From NCBI GenBank assembly GCA_963930775.1, contig OZ005689.1, positions 11,501,079 through 11,565,078 on the forward strand: DNA of 64,000 nt, in the 5' to 3' direction. A program made the position numbers and the translations under genes. The notes beneath the pieces were generated by a model. That model saw only the letters and a list, made by a program, of their open reading frames with translations. It ran no database searches and was not told the DNA's origin. Positions 1 to 11,100 of this stretch are shown piece by piece. Within the stretch, counting starts at the first letter, position 1; every line of letters starts with the position of its first letter. This DNA comes from Cliona cf. orientalis (lineage: Eukaryota > Porifera > Demospongiae > Clionaida > Clionaidae).

Positions 1-1500
1 GGACTTAACATGACCACTATTCCTTTATGCCTCAAATGCATACAAATTTCTCTCAGATGACCCTTACCATTTAGCAAAGGATGGTTGCAACGGACTGACA
101 AAAATTGCCAAACAATTGCAGCAACGCCTCCGCCTATGATTTGCTGCGAGGGTTAATTATTTTTAATTGTATATAAACCTAAAGTCCAACTCTACTGGTA
201 TGTGTATACATGATAGGGACTTAGATCTACACTTACTATTACATCCATAGTAGCAAGTTACTTTTCTATGGTAATGATGACATGCATTATGGTGTACATA
301 ATTTATGATAAGATGAAGTGCTATTGTGCAAGACCCTTGACTCGTTCCAATACACTGAAAGATCCGCCAGCAACACTGTTTTACAGTTAGCAGGTTGTAG
401 TCTAGAGTAACCATATGAATGCATTAAAGGAACTGTCACGGTATAAGCGTATTTTTAGTAACAGAAGCCGGATGAATACTTAATCAAGAACGTGGGCGAT
501 GTGGTTTTGTGACGTTGTGAACACGCCACTTGCACGGGGCGCCCGTGCCTGGCCGGCTGGTCTAAGCGATCGGCCACGTCTTTCGGCGAAATCGATTTCG
601 CAATGATACTAAACGAAGCAAGAAAGTTAGTTTACCTATCTTTTCGATGTTTAGCCTTCTTTTTTTGGATTAGCTGCCATTATAAGTTTGGCGGTTGAGC
701 CCAAAATCCTCTAGTGATTTTGAGCAGTACTCTTTGCTGATGATATACAATCTTCATGCAATTTTCCAGTTTTAAATTGCATTTTAAAAAAACTTGTTGC
801 TAATGTAATAATTATTCAGTTTTGAATTGCATTTTTAAAATGCCTTAGCCCATGGACCGTATGTACAATGTTCTAATTCAGCAAATTGCAGATTTACACT
901 CGTGCAGCATGAAATGCAGTTTGCGACTTGCCATGAACGCTGAACCAGGGACCCTGGCTGAACCAAGTGTATAATCCAGAGATAAATAAAGCTGCAGAGA
1001 ATGCTAGAGAGAGACAGAAATCATCTTCAATCACAGTCAGCTCAACCGCACGAGGAGCGGCTATTATTAAAGAAGGCGTAGGATAGACGTGCTGCTCACC
1101 GAGCTGTACATTCATGAGCTGGCAGCTCAGATGATGCGGCTATCCAGCCAGACTATTAAAACGTAGCTATAATTTGACCGTTGGCATAGAATAAACACTA
1201 TGTGGAGGGACTATCAGGTAAGTACGCAGCAACTAGGACTGTCATGCTTGGATTCATTGTCAATGGTCTTCCGTGACGATCTATGGCTTTTTGTAGTCTC
1301 TACTCCAGTCAACAGATCTATGTCTAGTCCGACAGAGCCTTTCTCAGCTCAGGATTGCCACAAACAGGCCATGGATGACACTAATTATAATGAATACCAC
1401 TGGTGCTAAACCCTCGGCGCTGTCAGATTTATAGTATTAAATGATAATATTATACTACGCAGGTAGCTATAAAGAAATATTAGGCTGTGTCTAAAATTTA
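1..1500. other. No recognisable gene; AT-rich repeat-bearing spacer
   Basis: Short open frames are present on both strands but none has splice context or a motif I recognise. A short scrap near 681-706 (tttggcggttgagcccaaaa) matches the interior of the CCGTATAGCC element at 1954-2175, so at least part of this stretch is old MITE debris. Confidence 0.5.
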
Positions 1501-1509
1501 GCGCTTCGA

Positions 1510-1700
1510 GTATAGCTACCGGCAAACTAGCCCACCCGCAAAAAGTTTGGAAAATTTTCGAAAGTGGAAGAAAAAAAAAATCCAAAGATCAAGCCGGATT
1601 CGAACCCATGACCACTGCTCTACCAGCACCAGCCCTAGTCTGCTCAGCCAATGATGCTGGATGCCGTTTTTTGACAACTTTATACATCTCATCCATATGT
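1510..1700 (-). repeat. tRNA-derived SINE copy 1
   Basis: Read on the minus strand, 1660-1591 carries a pol III type 2 promoter layout: an A-box-like ggctgagcagac and, downstream, a B-box ggttcgaatcc. A T-rich stretch (the plus-strand a-run near 1569-1580) follows. A second copy with the same head and tail flanks lies at 55480-55700 (minus) and a third at 44195-44330 (plus). The 55-kb copy keeps gggtggctgagcgg, which resembles class II (Leu/Ser) tRNAs. No acceptor stem pairs, so this is a SINE and not a tRNA gene. Family assignment is inference. Confidence 0.6.
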
Positions 1701-1953
1701 CCCCTGACCCCGCCTTCGTAACCTTCGCACATGCGTATAACTATTAGGCCTATGCCGTATATAGCGCGACACACCCAGCGTTCTATTTATACGAAAAGTT
1801 AGCTGGCCGGGATCAGAGAAGTTAATAAGCTTAGAATCAGCAAATGACTCAAAAACTAGCGAACAAAACGTTCTCTACGAAATCCACACAAATCATGACT
1901 TTGGAACGCCATAAGGAACCTTATAACATTGAAATTTGGACTCGCAAACGAGG

Positions 1954-2175
1954 TACCGTATAGCCGGAAATATTGGCGGGCATTAAATTTGGCGGTTGAG
2001 CCCAAAATCGCTATTGAAAGAATATTGGCGGATTTAAATTTGGCGGTTCGGTACGGGATCGCCATACGTATATATGCGAGTAGGAAATTTTGGCGGATTT
2101 TAATTTGGCGGTTGTAATAATAGACCGCCAAACCGCCAAATTTAATTCCCCGCCAAATTTTCCGGCTATACGGTA
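1954..2175. mobile_element. CCGTATAGCC-ended MITE, TA target duplication
   Basis: The ends are TA-CCGTATAGCCGGAAA and TTTCCGGCTATACGG-TA, a perfect 15-bp inverted repeat flanked by TA. The interior iterates a short ttggcgg motif about eight times in both orientations, separated by AT-rich spacers. It is inserted in a family H repeat whose undisturbed copy at 11.6 kb has a single TA at this place. A TA target points to a Tc1/mariner-like or similar transposase; no coding capacity is present. Confidence 0.85.
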
Positions 2176-2194
2176 TGTAGCAGTTAGCATGGTA

Positions 2195-2198
<4 letters not shown>

Positions 2199-2237
<39 letters not shown>

Positions 2238-2260
2238 CACACACACACACACACACAGAA
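2199..2260. repeat. (ACAG)n / (AC)n compound microsatellite
   Basis: About nine acag units run into about nine ac units. It is the expanded form of the short TCTG/TG tract found at the same place in the other family H copies (near 11660 and 59590). Confidence 0.9.
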
Positions 2261-2410
2261 CGACTACCATAACCCTCGCGCATGTGCCGAGGGTTAATAA
2301 TACCATATGCATGTGCATGCGTATAATATATGCCAGAATAGTAGATCTTAGACTAGTACACACAAAGCATAGTTGATAGTCTACTGTGACTAGTGTTGAG
2401 TCAGTTGAGT

Positions 2411-2622
2411 TACCGTATAGCGGGAAATTTTCGAGGGAGAAAACTTTCGCGGATCGGTAGGAAAGGAGCATTTCGCGGAGAAAATTTTTGCGGAATGTTA
2501 AAACTGGTCGCATAATGGGTGTGGCATGCCTAGAATTTCGTGGAAAAAACTTTCACGGATGGTTGAATAATCGCGAAATTCGTGAAAGTTTTCTCCCTTG
2601 AAAGTTTCCCGCTATACGGTAT
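2411..2622. mobile_element. CCGTATAGCGGG-ended MITE, TA target duplication
   Basis: The ends are TA-CCGTATAGCGGGAAA and TTTCCCGCTATACGG-TA; imperfect pairing continues inward for about 45 bp. The interior repeats a tttcgcgga / tttcacgga / tttctccc motif several times. It shares the first nine bases with the neighbouring element at 1954-2175 but has a different iterated motif, so it is a sister family and not the same element. Confidence 0.8.
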
Positions 2623-2689
2623 AAGAACTATCACCAGACCTACACACAAGTGTTCTTGAAATCAAGCGATCCCTGTCACATTCGTCCAT

Positions 2690-3140
2690 TGAGAGCTCGT
2701 CAAAAAGAAGGCAGTGCTGGTCAGCAAATGTCACTAGAATTGTTTCGTGACTCAAGTACCATTCCATGGGCTGATCCTGGGGGGGGGGGGGGGGGGGGGG
2801 GGTGGATAGGGTGGCTAGCCACCCCCCTTCACCAGTTCTTTATGCAACGTAGTATAGGAACTGTCCACCATTATTAACCAGCCACCCCCTCTGCACTGGT
2901 ATAGTTTAGTATGGGCAGCCACCTTGTCAGCCACCTTCCATGCAAATTTTCTGGATCAGCGCCTGCATTCAATAGCTCTTTTGTTGCTCTACAATATGAG
3001 ATTGGAACAAAGTTCTCTGGGTTATATGACTTAAATGAGCAGAAAGTAGAAGAGTTTCTCTGTCTTCTGGTCTGTGCTTGGAGTCCTAGAAGTGAAATAT
3101 GGCCTAGATAAGAATTGGAATGTGCCACCGGATGACTTGA
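2690..3140. repeat. Partial arm of the 60-62 kb inverted-repeat family, with nested poly-G MITE
   Basis: The parts at about 2735-2765 and 2970-3135 match one arm of the large inverted repeat at 60183-61914 (for example gactcaagtaccattcca and agaagtgaaatatggcctag). Between them, about 2766-2970, lies an insertion starting gggctgatcctggg with a long G run at about 2779-2802. The insertion is the inverted counterpart of the repeat at 30046-30230. Confidence 0.65.
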
Positions 3141-3827
3141 ACTATCATCGGTTATTATTTCTTGTATCACTATTACGCCCTTCATTAACTCGCCTAGGTG
3201 ATAAAGCTGTTTCAGGCGGCCAAGTAGCGATGATGTTCAGGTGCAGGGTATGTATAGTATTCCTGATGAGACTCTGGTACTAGTGTAGTTAGTGATTTTA
3301 TCAACTATCTTTGTCACTATTAAGCTACGAGGCACGGCGCTAGCTAGCTAGCGGCGGTGCGTGTGCGCTGAATACAGTCACACAACTTCACCATGGCAAC
3401 ACATTATGAGCATGCGCATTATATGACAAAACGGCGTATCAGATACATCCTTTCCATTAAGCACCACATACACCCACAGGGTTTCATCCAGTGAGGGGGG
3501 GGACAGGGGGAAGCTTCCCCTCCAAACTCCCTAGCTTCTCCCCCCCTAAAAATTTGACTTTAATTAGATTATAAGCATCATAATATCACAATAAATCACC
3601 AAATCAAATCACTAGCATTTGCTTTTGATCAAAATTTATCCGAAACAATCTGGAGGAATTAAAGAAATTCTCCTAAAATACGTCCCAATGAACTTGGCGT
3701 GCTGAATATGCCCACTCCCTGCGCGCTACAAAATGGAGTGGATTTATACTCAAACTAAGATGAGCGATCAAGGCAGTCTTGAACTAGCCCAGATAATGAA
3801 AAGAAAGAAAGAAGAAAGACAAATGGC
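3141..3827. other. No gene seen; repeat debris
   Basis: The stretch has G-rich and C-rich tracts near 3496-3546 but no open frame with splice context and no recognisable motif. A short tract (3755-3810) resembles the reverse complement of 36950-37000, suggesting another dispersed repeat. Confidence 0.4.
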
Positions 3828-4585
3828 TACCGTATTGTCTCTAATTTAACGGACATCTCTAATTATCCAGACACCACTTCGAATTATTTTTTACCTCTAA
3901 TTACACCGGACAGTCAATGAAGTTTGAGTTTTTGTTGTTCTAATTATCCGGACATCGTTGGACAGCTCGCGCTAGCGTGGTATAGTCTCGTCCCCAGACC
4001 CCGCCCCAAAAGAAGGGAGAAGGGTCTGGGGACTGGCGAGCGTTTTCTTGGTTGTGCATCATCAGCAGTTTTGTTTTCAGGTAAACCAATCAGATCACAG
4101 CTTTGGCACGGTCATATGACTCACTGCCCGCAGGAATGTAACAGTAGAGCCTACTAACCAATCAGATTCGAGGTTTGTTTGAGCGCTGGCGATGTCGGCG
4201 CGCGCACCCAAAGCCGGCCAAACCCAGCAAACGCTCGCCAGTCCCCAGACCCTTCTCCCTTCTTTTGGGGCGGGATCTGGGGACGAGACTAAGCGTGGTA
4301 CTGATTGAGCAAAATTTGCAATGGACAGCTGCTTCTTTGGTGGTAATGAAGGAGGCGAGCTGTTCTCTTTCCCACCATGAACAGGGAGCTCCAGGTATCG
4401 TCTCATTTTCTCAATCTCTGCAGTGCTCGATCGCACGTCCATTTGACCGAATGCGCATGCGTGAAAGCGTGTTCTAATTCATCGGACACTTCGAACGCTG
4501 GCTATTTTCGTGTGCTCTAATTATAGCGGACATTGGCCAAAATAATTATTTTTCTGGTGTCCGTTAAATTAGAGGTAATACGGTA
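3828..4585. mobile_element. CCGTATTG-ended element, TA target, with nested insertion
   Basis: The left end is TA-CCGTATTGTCTCTAATTTAA and the right end ttaaattagaggtaatacgg-TA, an imperfect inverted repeat of about 25 bp. The interior iterates a ctaatta...ccggaca motif about seven times in both directions. A second, unrelated foldback (3983-4291) is inserted inside it with its own 9-bp target duplication. Without that insertion the element would be about 440 bp. Confidence 0.75.
3983..4291. mobile_element. TAGTCTCG foldback element, 9-bp target duplication
   Basis: It is a near-perfect foldback: TAGTCTCGTCCCCAGACCCC at the left pairs with the reverse complement at the right, and pairing extends for roughly 70 bp (gggagaagggtctggggact and its complement are visible). 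It is flanked by the identical 9-mer agcgtggta at 3974-3982 and 4292-4300. Nine-base duplications are typical of Mutator-like elements. No ORF suggests a transposase. Confidence 0.85.
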
Positions 4586-4972
4586 TTTTTTGAATATCTG
4601 GTTCTGGCATGTACAATTGTTTTGATGAATGATCTTGGTCTTGTTAGATAGATATTTTGCTGGAGATTTTGATTTTGACGCTTAAAAATTTCATAAAGTT
4701 AGGTGTTTTGAGATATTTGGGTATTTGTAATGTATTATGTATATGGAGTGTCCAGGCCATCCCTACTTATAGAGTCTACTCTATGATATTCTGTTACGTA
4801 TGCATATCAAATGCCAGTGTTTGTGCATGTCTTTATGTTCAGTTATGTGTCTCTGTGCATTGTCTAATAATAATAAGCACTATATTATCGAGATCTGATT
4901 ACTGTCAAACTCTTCGACTCCGTTTCTGCGATTTGAGGCATTGAATATAGACTATGCATGCACTATATAATA

Positions 4973-4978
4973 TTTATT
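4973..4978 (-). promoter_or_regulatory. Probable polyadenylation signal AATAAA of the receptor gene
   Basis: The canonical hexamer on the minus strand lies 26 nt past the TAG at 5004. The close spacing implies a very short 3' UTR. Confidence 0.5.
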
Positions 4979-5003
4979 GATGACCTTTTAACGTACTATG
5001 CAG

Positions 5004-5149
5004 CTACATTATTACAATGAAACAGATAATGCAGCAGTTACTGGTACGGTATTTCACTAACTCACTTGTTGTAGGGAGAGTATTCTTTCTAATGAATATT
5101 ATGATGATAATCATGGGTACAAGTGTCAATATCACACCTAAGATAACAC
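5004..5149 (-). CDS. Receptor exon 8: transmembrane helix and short tail
   Basis: Acceptor tattatattgtag. The sequence reads VILGVILTLVPMIIIIIFI, then RKN as a stop-transfer signal, then a 27-residue tail ending CCIICFIVM before TAG at 5004-5006. An AATAAA on the minus strand (4978-4973) follows 26 nt after the stop, which favours this as the terminal exon. Alternatively a good GTGAGT donor (5065-5060) splices to an acceptor giving an exon at 4885-4925 with tail KTESKSLTVIRSR. Confidence 0.6.
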
Positions 5150-8100
5150 CTACAATATAATAAAAAATTTGACATCATTGCAATGCATATTAGATATCTG
5201 TACCGGCTATAAATATTCCAGCTTGTATGCACCACTTACAATCAGTAGAAGTCCCTAGTTAGAGACATAAAAGTTGGTATTCAAATGAGTATAATAAACA
5301 AACTGGCTGATAAAATTTAATAAATATATACATGTCAGCATACTTAGCGTTGTTTCTATCATGCTTCTCTGTGAATCAATGACTCCAATCTGGTACTCTG
5401 ACAGGTTGACTCCCTCAATGCATCCATATGCAGTGTCACCAGATCTGGTGAACTTGTGGCTTGATTCAATGTTCATCAGTCCACTAGAGCTGAGCTGTGA
5501 GATTCGCTGATGTACCACTGCCACACAGCCAGTTGAATTATTATCCAGAAAGGTACAGTTGACACAAACACCGGTTGAGGTGGGATGGAGCTGATACTCA
5601 AAGACAGATTGCACATCACCACCTATTTATAACATTCCACATAACTAATAATTATTATGATATGTATAATAAGAGTACATGTATGTAACTTACGTTCAAT
5701 AAGTGATACATTTCTTGTTGTTGCAGCACTTCTGTTAAAAGGTAATCCATTTCCTTCCACCACAAAGACTGACACCTTATATTGGCCACTAGGGAGATTA
5801 GTCATACTACTAGTAGTTGTATGTATATTGGAACGATGAATAAGGCGGTAGTTTATATTAGATTTATCATCAGCTGAATAAACCACAATGAGTATGCCAA
5901 TGGCTAACGAGCCAGGGATGAAGTCACCAGTCACACTGATTCTTCCAGGCCTGGATGAATACACAGTGACATTGTGAAAGTCATGACTACCTGAATAAAT
6001 CAATGACAAAAATAAAAAAAAGATAGCGAATAAAATTTAGTAGTTCATCTGCACACTTACTAATTTCAAATAAATTTGTGATTGGATGCTCACTGCAACC
6101 AAGAGCTAAAATTTGATACTTCCACAACCTTCGATATGGAAGAGACTGACTAACTCTTAGAGTTGTGCTGTTAGCAGTTGTGTCTTGTGTAAAAATCGTT
6201 GCAAATATTGTATTGGATGATTCTTCAGTTTCATCAATAGAAATTAAATTAAGGAAATATGAAGCGGGTTTAACTCCAGTACCCTGTGATTAATAATAAT
6301 TATTTGTGATAATATAATTATTATATAGCCATGCATGTTGTGACTCACATCATCTCTGAAATGTATTACTGCAACAACCTGGTCCATTGTCGATCTACTT
6401 GAAAACACGATGCTTGACTCTGGATCAGTCAATGACGTGAACATTTCTGGAAAGAACAACTATAGCTCATCTACAGTATAGCTACACAGTCACTTTGCAG
6501 TATATTGTATAACAAAAAAAGAGACCATTGCCTGCCCACTATGACTGAACACTTGTAACACTGTTGGGTATAACTACCATATACATGTACCATGTGGTCA
6601 GGGTAAGTCTGCATGATTTGAAATCATTCCACATTGTTGAATGGGTAGTTGGGAAGGTACGGTACATGTTCAAAAAGGTGCCACCCTAATTTAGGCGCCC
6701 TTTGAGACCTGCGCAATTTTTTCCAAATAATTTTAGGCAGCTACAATATCACTACACCACGGTATCATACCGTACCGTTGATTGATCTATCGAGCTAGCT
6801 AGCAGTTTAGATGTCAAGCTAAGGTGTCTCCTATTTATATGGGTATGGCACTATGCCTATATGCAGAGTGAGTTGTCGAGGTGTTCTTCTCGAGATGCTT
6901 GATGAACGGCTGGGCTTTTACACAATCACTTCTGAAGCAAAACCAAATGATTTGAAAAGGAGCTCAAGATGTTGATGTGGCGCTGAGTAACACTAGAGCG
7001 AAAAAAGAAAGAAGAATACCATGTTTATATGCAAACAAAACGCAAGGTCCAATTGGCGCAAGAAAATTTACATTCTAGAGCTTCTCATAATGTTGAGTGT
7101 GATGACCTTTACGTGGTAATATTAAAATCGTAATCATTTTTTAGCTTGCGTTCTATTAGCATAAACACGGTATAAAGGGAAAAAACGCAATTTTTGACAC
7201 CCTTAGGTTGCGTATGTAAATAGTAACATTGATATAGACCTTCTAGGTACAAAATAGCTCTCGTAGAGTATGATGGAAGTTATGAAACTGTTCCGTTTTC
7301 AAGATATTTTCGTTTTTATAATGTATATCAACAACTTAGGCTACATCCCGAGTCCCTCATAAGTAGCTATTCCACTGCGCTTACTGTACGCTGCCATAAT
7401 TCGAATTAGGACACATCGACAAACTGCGCATGCTTCGTATACCCGTATATTGGGGCGCGTGGCTTGAGCCGGTTGACCCGGACGTGACCTCCACTGCCAT
7501 GTGCTAGACTGAATAGGGAACCCCCCCCCCCCCCCCCCCAGAGTGTGAGCTTGCCAAAGAAAGCGAACTGAGAGAATCACTATATCTCATCGATAGTCCA
7601 CGATCTCTTCTACGCTAGGTTCGAATTCTAGGTCCCAATAACCTTTCATGTGAGCTAAACGTTTTGAAGCAGTCTTCACCCCAATTTCATCATAATTTCA
7701 TCATAACTTTCATCATCATTTCATCATAACTTCATCATTAATTACCTCATCGCAAGGCCGAATCGATTTGCGGATTGGGACTCGGGACGTAATAATATCC
7801 GGGGCCATCCCTACTTATAAAGTCTTAGACTACCGACTCTGTGATTATGGTGCTTGAGAAAAATAGGTTGCACTTAGCTACATGAGCTGAAAACCATTCA
7901 ACAGCATTGAAATGTGCGTGCCCGATTATGTTCGTGAAGGCCGAGATCCAATAGGGACTAGTCAAAATGAGCCTCGCATAAATAATTATGAAGTTGAGCT
8001 GTCTCTTAGTCACTAAAAATACATAAGCTATGTTTGGTGCTCAACAGTACATACAATACAAAAGGAATGTATACTTGACATAAGCAACCGTTACAATGTA

Positions 8101-11100
8101 TTAAGAAAGTTGTGAGTATAAGTATAATATACCTTGTTTGGTACTACTTGTTCCATTTTGTGTATCCTGTCCATTACTCCTTGGTGTGATAGTGATGCGA
8201 TAAACGTATCCTTGCTGTAGTCTGTTGTCAACAAAGCGTGGCTCAGTCACATTACAGTCACCAACCATCAGATCATCCACTCCACAAGTGATGTTGTATA
8301 CCTCCACACAGTAGACAATATCTGGATCAACACCAGTCAGGTCCAGGGAAAATGGTGCCTTCCACGTGATGATGGAGGAGTTTCTTTTAATCTTTGTCAC
8401 CATGCTCAAGGGACCTACATCAATCAGATACATTCTAAACTTTAATTATTCAAAGTGACTGCATAAATCTAGACACAAACTATAATAATAATTGTGTACA
8501 CTGCATGGAACCTATCATACTATATTCTACAGCGGACATTCACAATACTATAGCGAACAATTCAGAATGTCCCAATCATTCTTCAAATCTGTAGTGGATA
8601 CCCTGCTGTTCATGCATAATAGACAATGATTTTTCCACAATAGTAGGCCAACAGAAGCCGAGAAGTAGGAAAAGACAGCACAGAAAAAGGAAGAGAGAGC
8701 TAAATGCCAGTGCTGGATCTGTTGTTCATGATGTTTCACCTGCTCAAGTTCCTCAGAACCCTCACTCTGCTGCCGCTTGTTAATGCCCACCAACTTTCCC
8801 TTAGCCCACCTCCCATGGCTACAACAGATTCGTCCACCACTACTCCAACTAACTCTACAGATTCTGCTGCCACACTTAACACCTCTAACAGTAGCATTAG
8901 CAGTGGTTATGGATGGTTACTGACTCCCTTTTCTGCTGAAGGTAGTGGCTGGACTGTGGTGAGCCCTAGAAAGTGGTTTTGAGGACCTAGAGTCCCGGCA
9001 CCATATTTCCATATGCCACCTCATCTCTGGACTCCTGAAATTCAAAAGCAATATCTGCGAACTTCCGCAGTGTCCGCCCACTCCTGGGCAAGCGCCCATG
9101 TACTTCATTTCAAGGGGTCAATGTAGCAGAAACTATACAAACGTATGGAAATTATATCGCAGGTAAGCACCCATAAGGGCCAAAATTGCGATGTATGTTT
9201 AAGCGCCCATTAGTGTTTAGCCCTATGTAGAATTAGCTTTGTAGCTATTTGTGTACCCGTTGCATGCGTTATGCTTGCTAGAAGTGTTATAGAGGAAAAA
9301 ACTTCACGTAAAATGTGTATGTTTCAAATTGCCCACAATGGAGATTGATAAATCTTTTATCAAAACAGATATTTTATCACCCAAAGTTGTTATAAAAATT
9401 GGCTATTAGGGGTGTAATTAACCACCAACCCCTGAATTTGGAACTAAGAACTTAGGAGACTTTGCTAAAGAACAAAATCTTTACCACCAATAGCGGGCTT
9501 TAGGTAATGTTCCATGGTGGAAATCAGGCTTGATGGGAAATTTTTACACGTGTAGTGTTGGGTCCATTCACATTACAAATACTCATTAATTTTTATTGAT
9601 GAATATAAACTTTGTACTTTGGTATGGAATCACCATGCATTCAAGTATATAGTGTACCATATCCTCCCAAAAATAAGTCCCCCCCCCCCCCCCTTTATGC
9701 AGTAGACATGGCCCAGACTGGGGAGAAGAATTGTTTTCAAACATGCACAACTCGCCTAGAATATAAGCCCCCCTCAAGCAGATGGCTTTGCCTATCATCT
9801 CTTCTCTGCCTGTATAATGATCGTCTAGCCATCGTACAGACTCTACTCTCGTTTTGAGCTCCAACAGAGCAACAAGAAAGGCGCTACGCTCATGCAATCG
9901 ACTCTGCGGTACTAGCCAGACCACTAGCTAGCTACCGCTGCCATCCAAAGAATTTTTGCTGCTTTTCCACAATACTCAGTAGAAAGAGCTGACATGGTGC
10001 AAATTTTACATAGTATATAGAGGTGGATCTTACAAACGAGGCAAAAGTACCTATGCAAGAATCTATGTGTCAAAGAGGGAAGGGGCCACCGTAGCCACGC
10101 CTATCCACAGTGCCCATCAATGCATGTTATGCATACCAATTGTGCTTTCTGCTCATGCGCACAACTAACATATGACTGGTGAAGATCGTCGATGTTCTAA
10201 ATAATGCTCGTGATGTCTACAGTGACTGAAATTTGTAACCAATCATAATGTAAGACAGCTATACTACTATTGTTACAACAAATATAGGTAGAAATTCATA
10301 TATTCCTAGTTTGGGCTAGGTCTAGGTGCAGAGAGCGCTTTTTCAAGTGTCACCGGAACCCCCAGTAGACTAAGCAGCATTTCTATTTCTCTGAAGTGTG
10401 ACAAAATTATAGCCATGCACCGAACAGTAAATCTATAGATTGCACAATGTGCGCGCGGGGTATGTGCTCTACAGAGCTCTAGTTGTATAATTGAACAACT
10501 ATATTTAGACGTCCAAGTCCTTGCACCAGTATTTTGCGTCGTTCACTCTTTCTACTGAAAATTATGGCATCTGTTTATATTAGAAGCAATTTGAGCATAT
10601 TTGAAAATAAGCCCGCTTCCAGTCTGGGGCATGTCTACTATTGAAAAGAGGGTGGGTGGATGGCTTATTTCAGGGGGTGTACGATATCACAATTGTCATG
10701 ATCATGGATGGAAATGAGGTCAAAGGGGACTCATTGCAGGAGAACAATAATGTGGTACTAGGATCTGGATGGAGTTTATATATCAAATATTTTTTTGTTT
10801 CAAAAATTCTTGAGACTAGAGCTCATAGAGCACATACCCCGCGTGCCATGGCAATATTGCCCATGGCCATGCGCATCTCTTAGAGGCCTGTATTCTTTGA
10901 AGTTTATTCTTTTGCTACTCACGAACTTTTCGTTCTTTCTGAGATCCATGATCACAAATGACATTGCTAGGAAGCATGCTGTAGAGAAGCTTGAGCATGC
11001 ACAGTAGACTCCCATAAGTAGAGAAGCTCGAGCATGCGCAATAGATTTCATAAGTACTAGGTGGGCGTGTCCGATGTAGGCGTGTCTGACATACTTGCAC

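Larger units (their letters stand above)
1670..2297 (-). repeat. Hairpin-plus-microsatellite repeat (family H), interrupted
   Basis: The reverse complement of this block matches 11621-12345: a terminal hairpin (taaccctc / gagggtta around an atgcgc-type loop), the string agtcgttctgtgtgt, a TCTG/TG microsatellite, then accatgctaactgctacata and about 300 bp more. Here it is split by the TA-flanked MITE at 1954-2175. The 11.6-kb copy is continuous across that point (gaggtatgtagc on its minus strand) and so gives the empty site. The microsatellite is expanded in this copy. Confidence 0.7.

Noticed and set aside
4095..4477. Frames of 100-115 codons on both strands
   Set aside because: They lie in the nested foldback at 3983-4291 and its host element.
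5066..5149. Receptor tyrosine kinase continuing past the TM exon
   Set aside because: No kinase motifs appear downstream on the minus strand to position 1; a stop and AATAAA follow closely.
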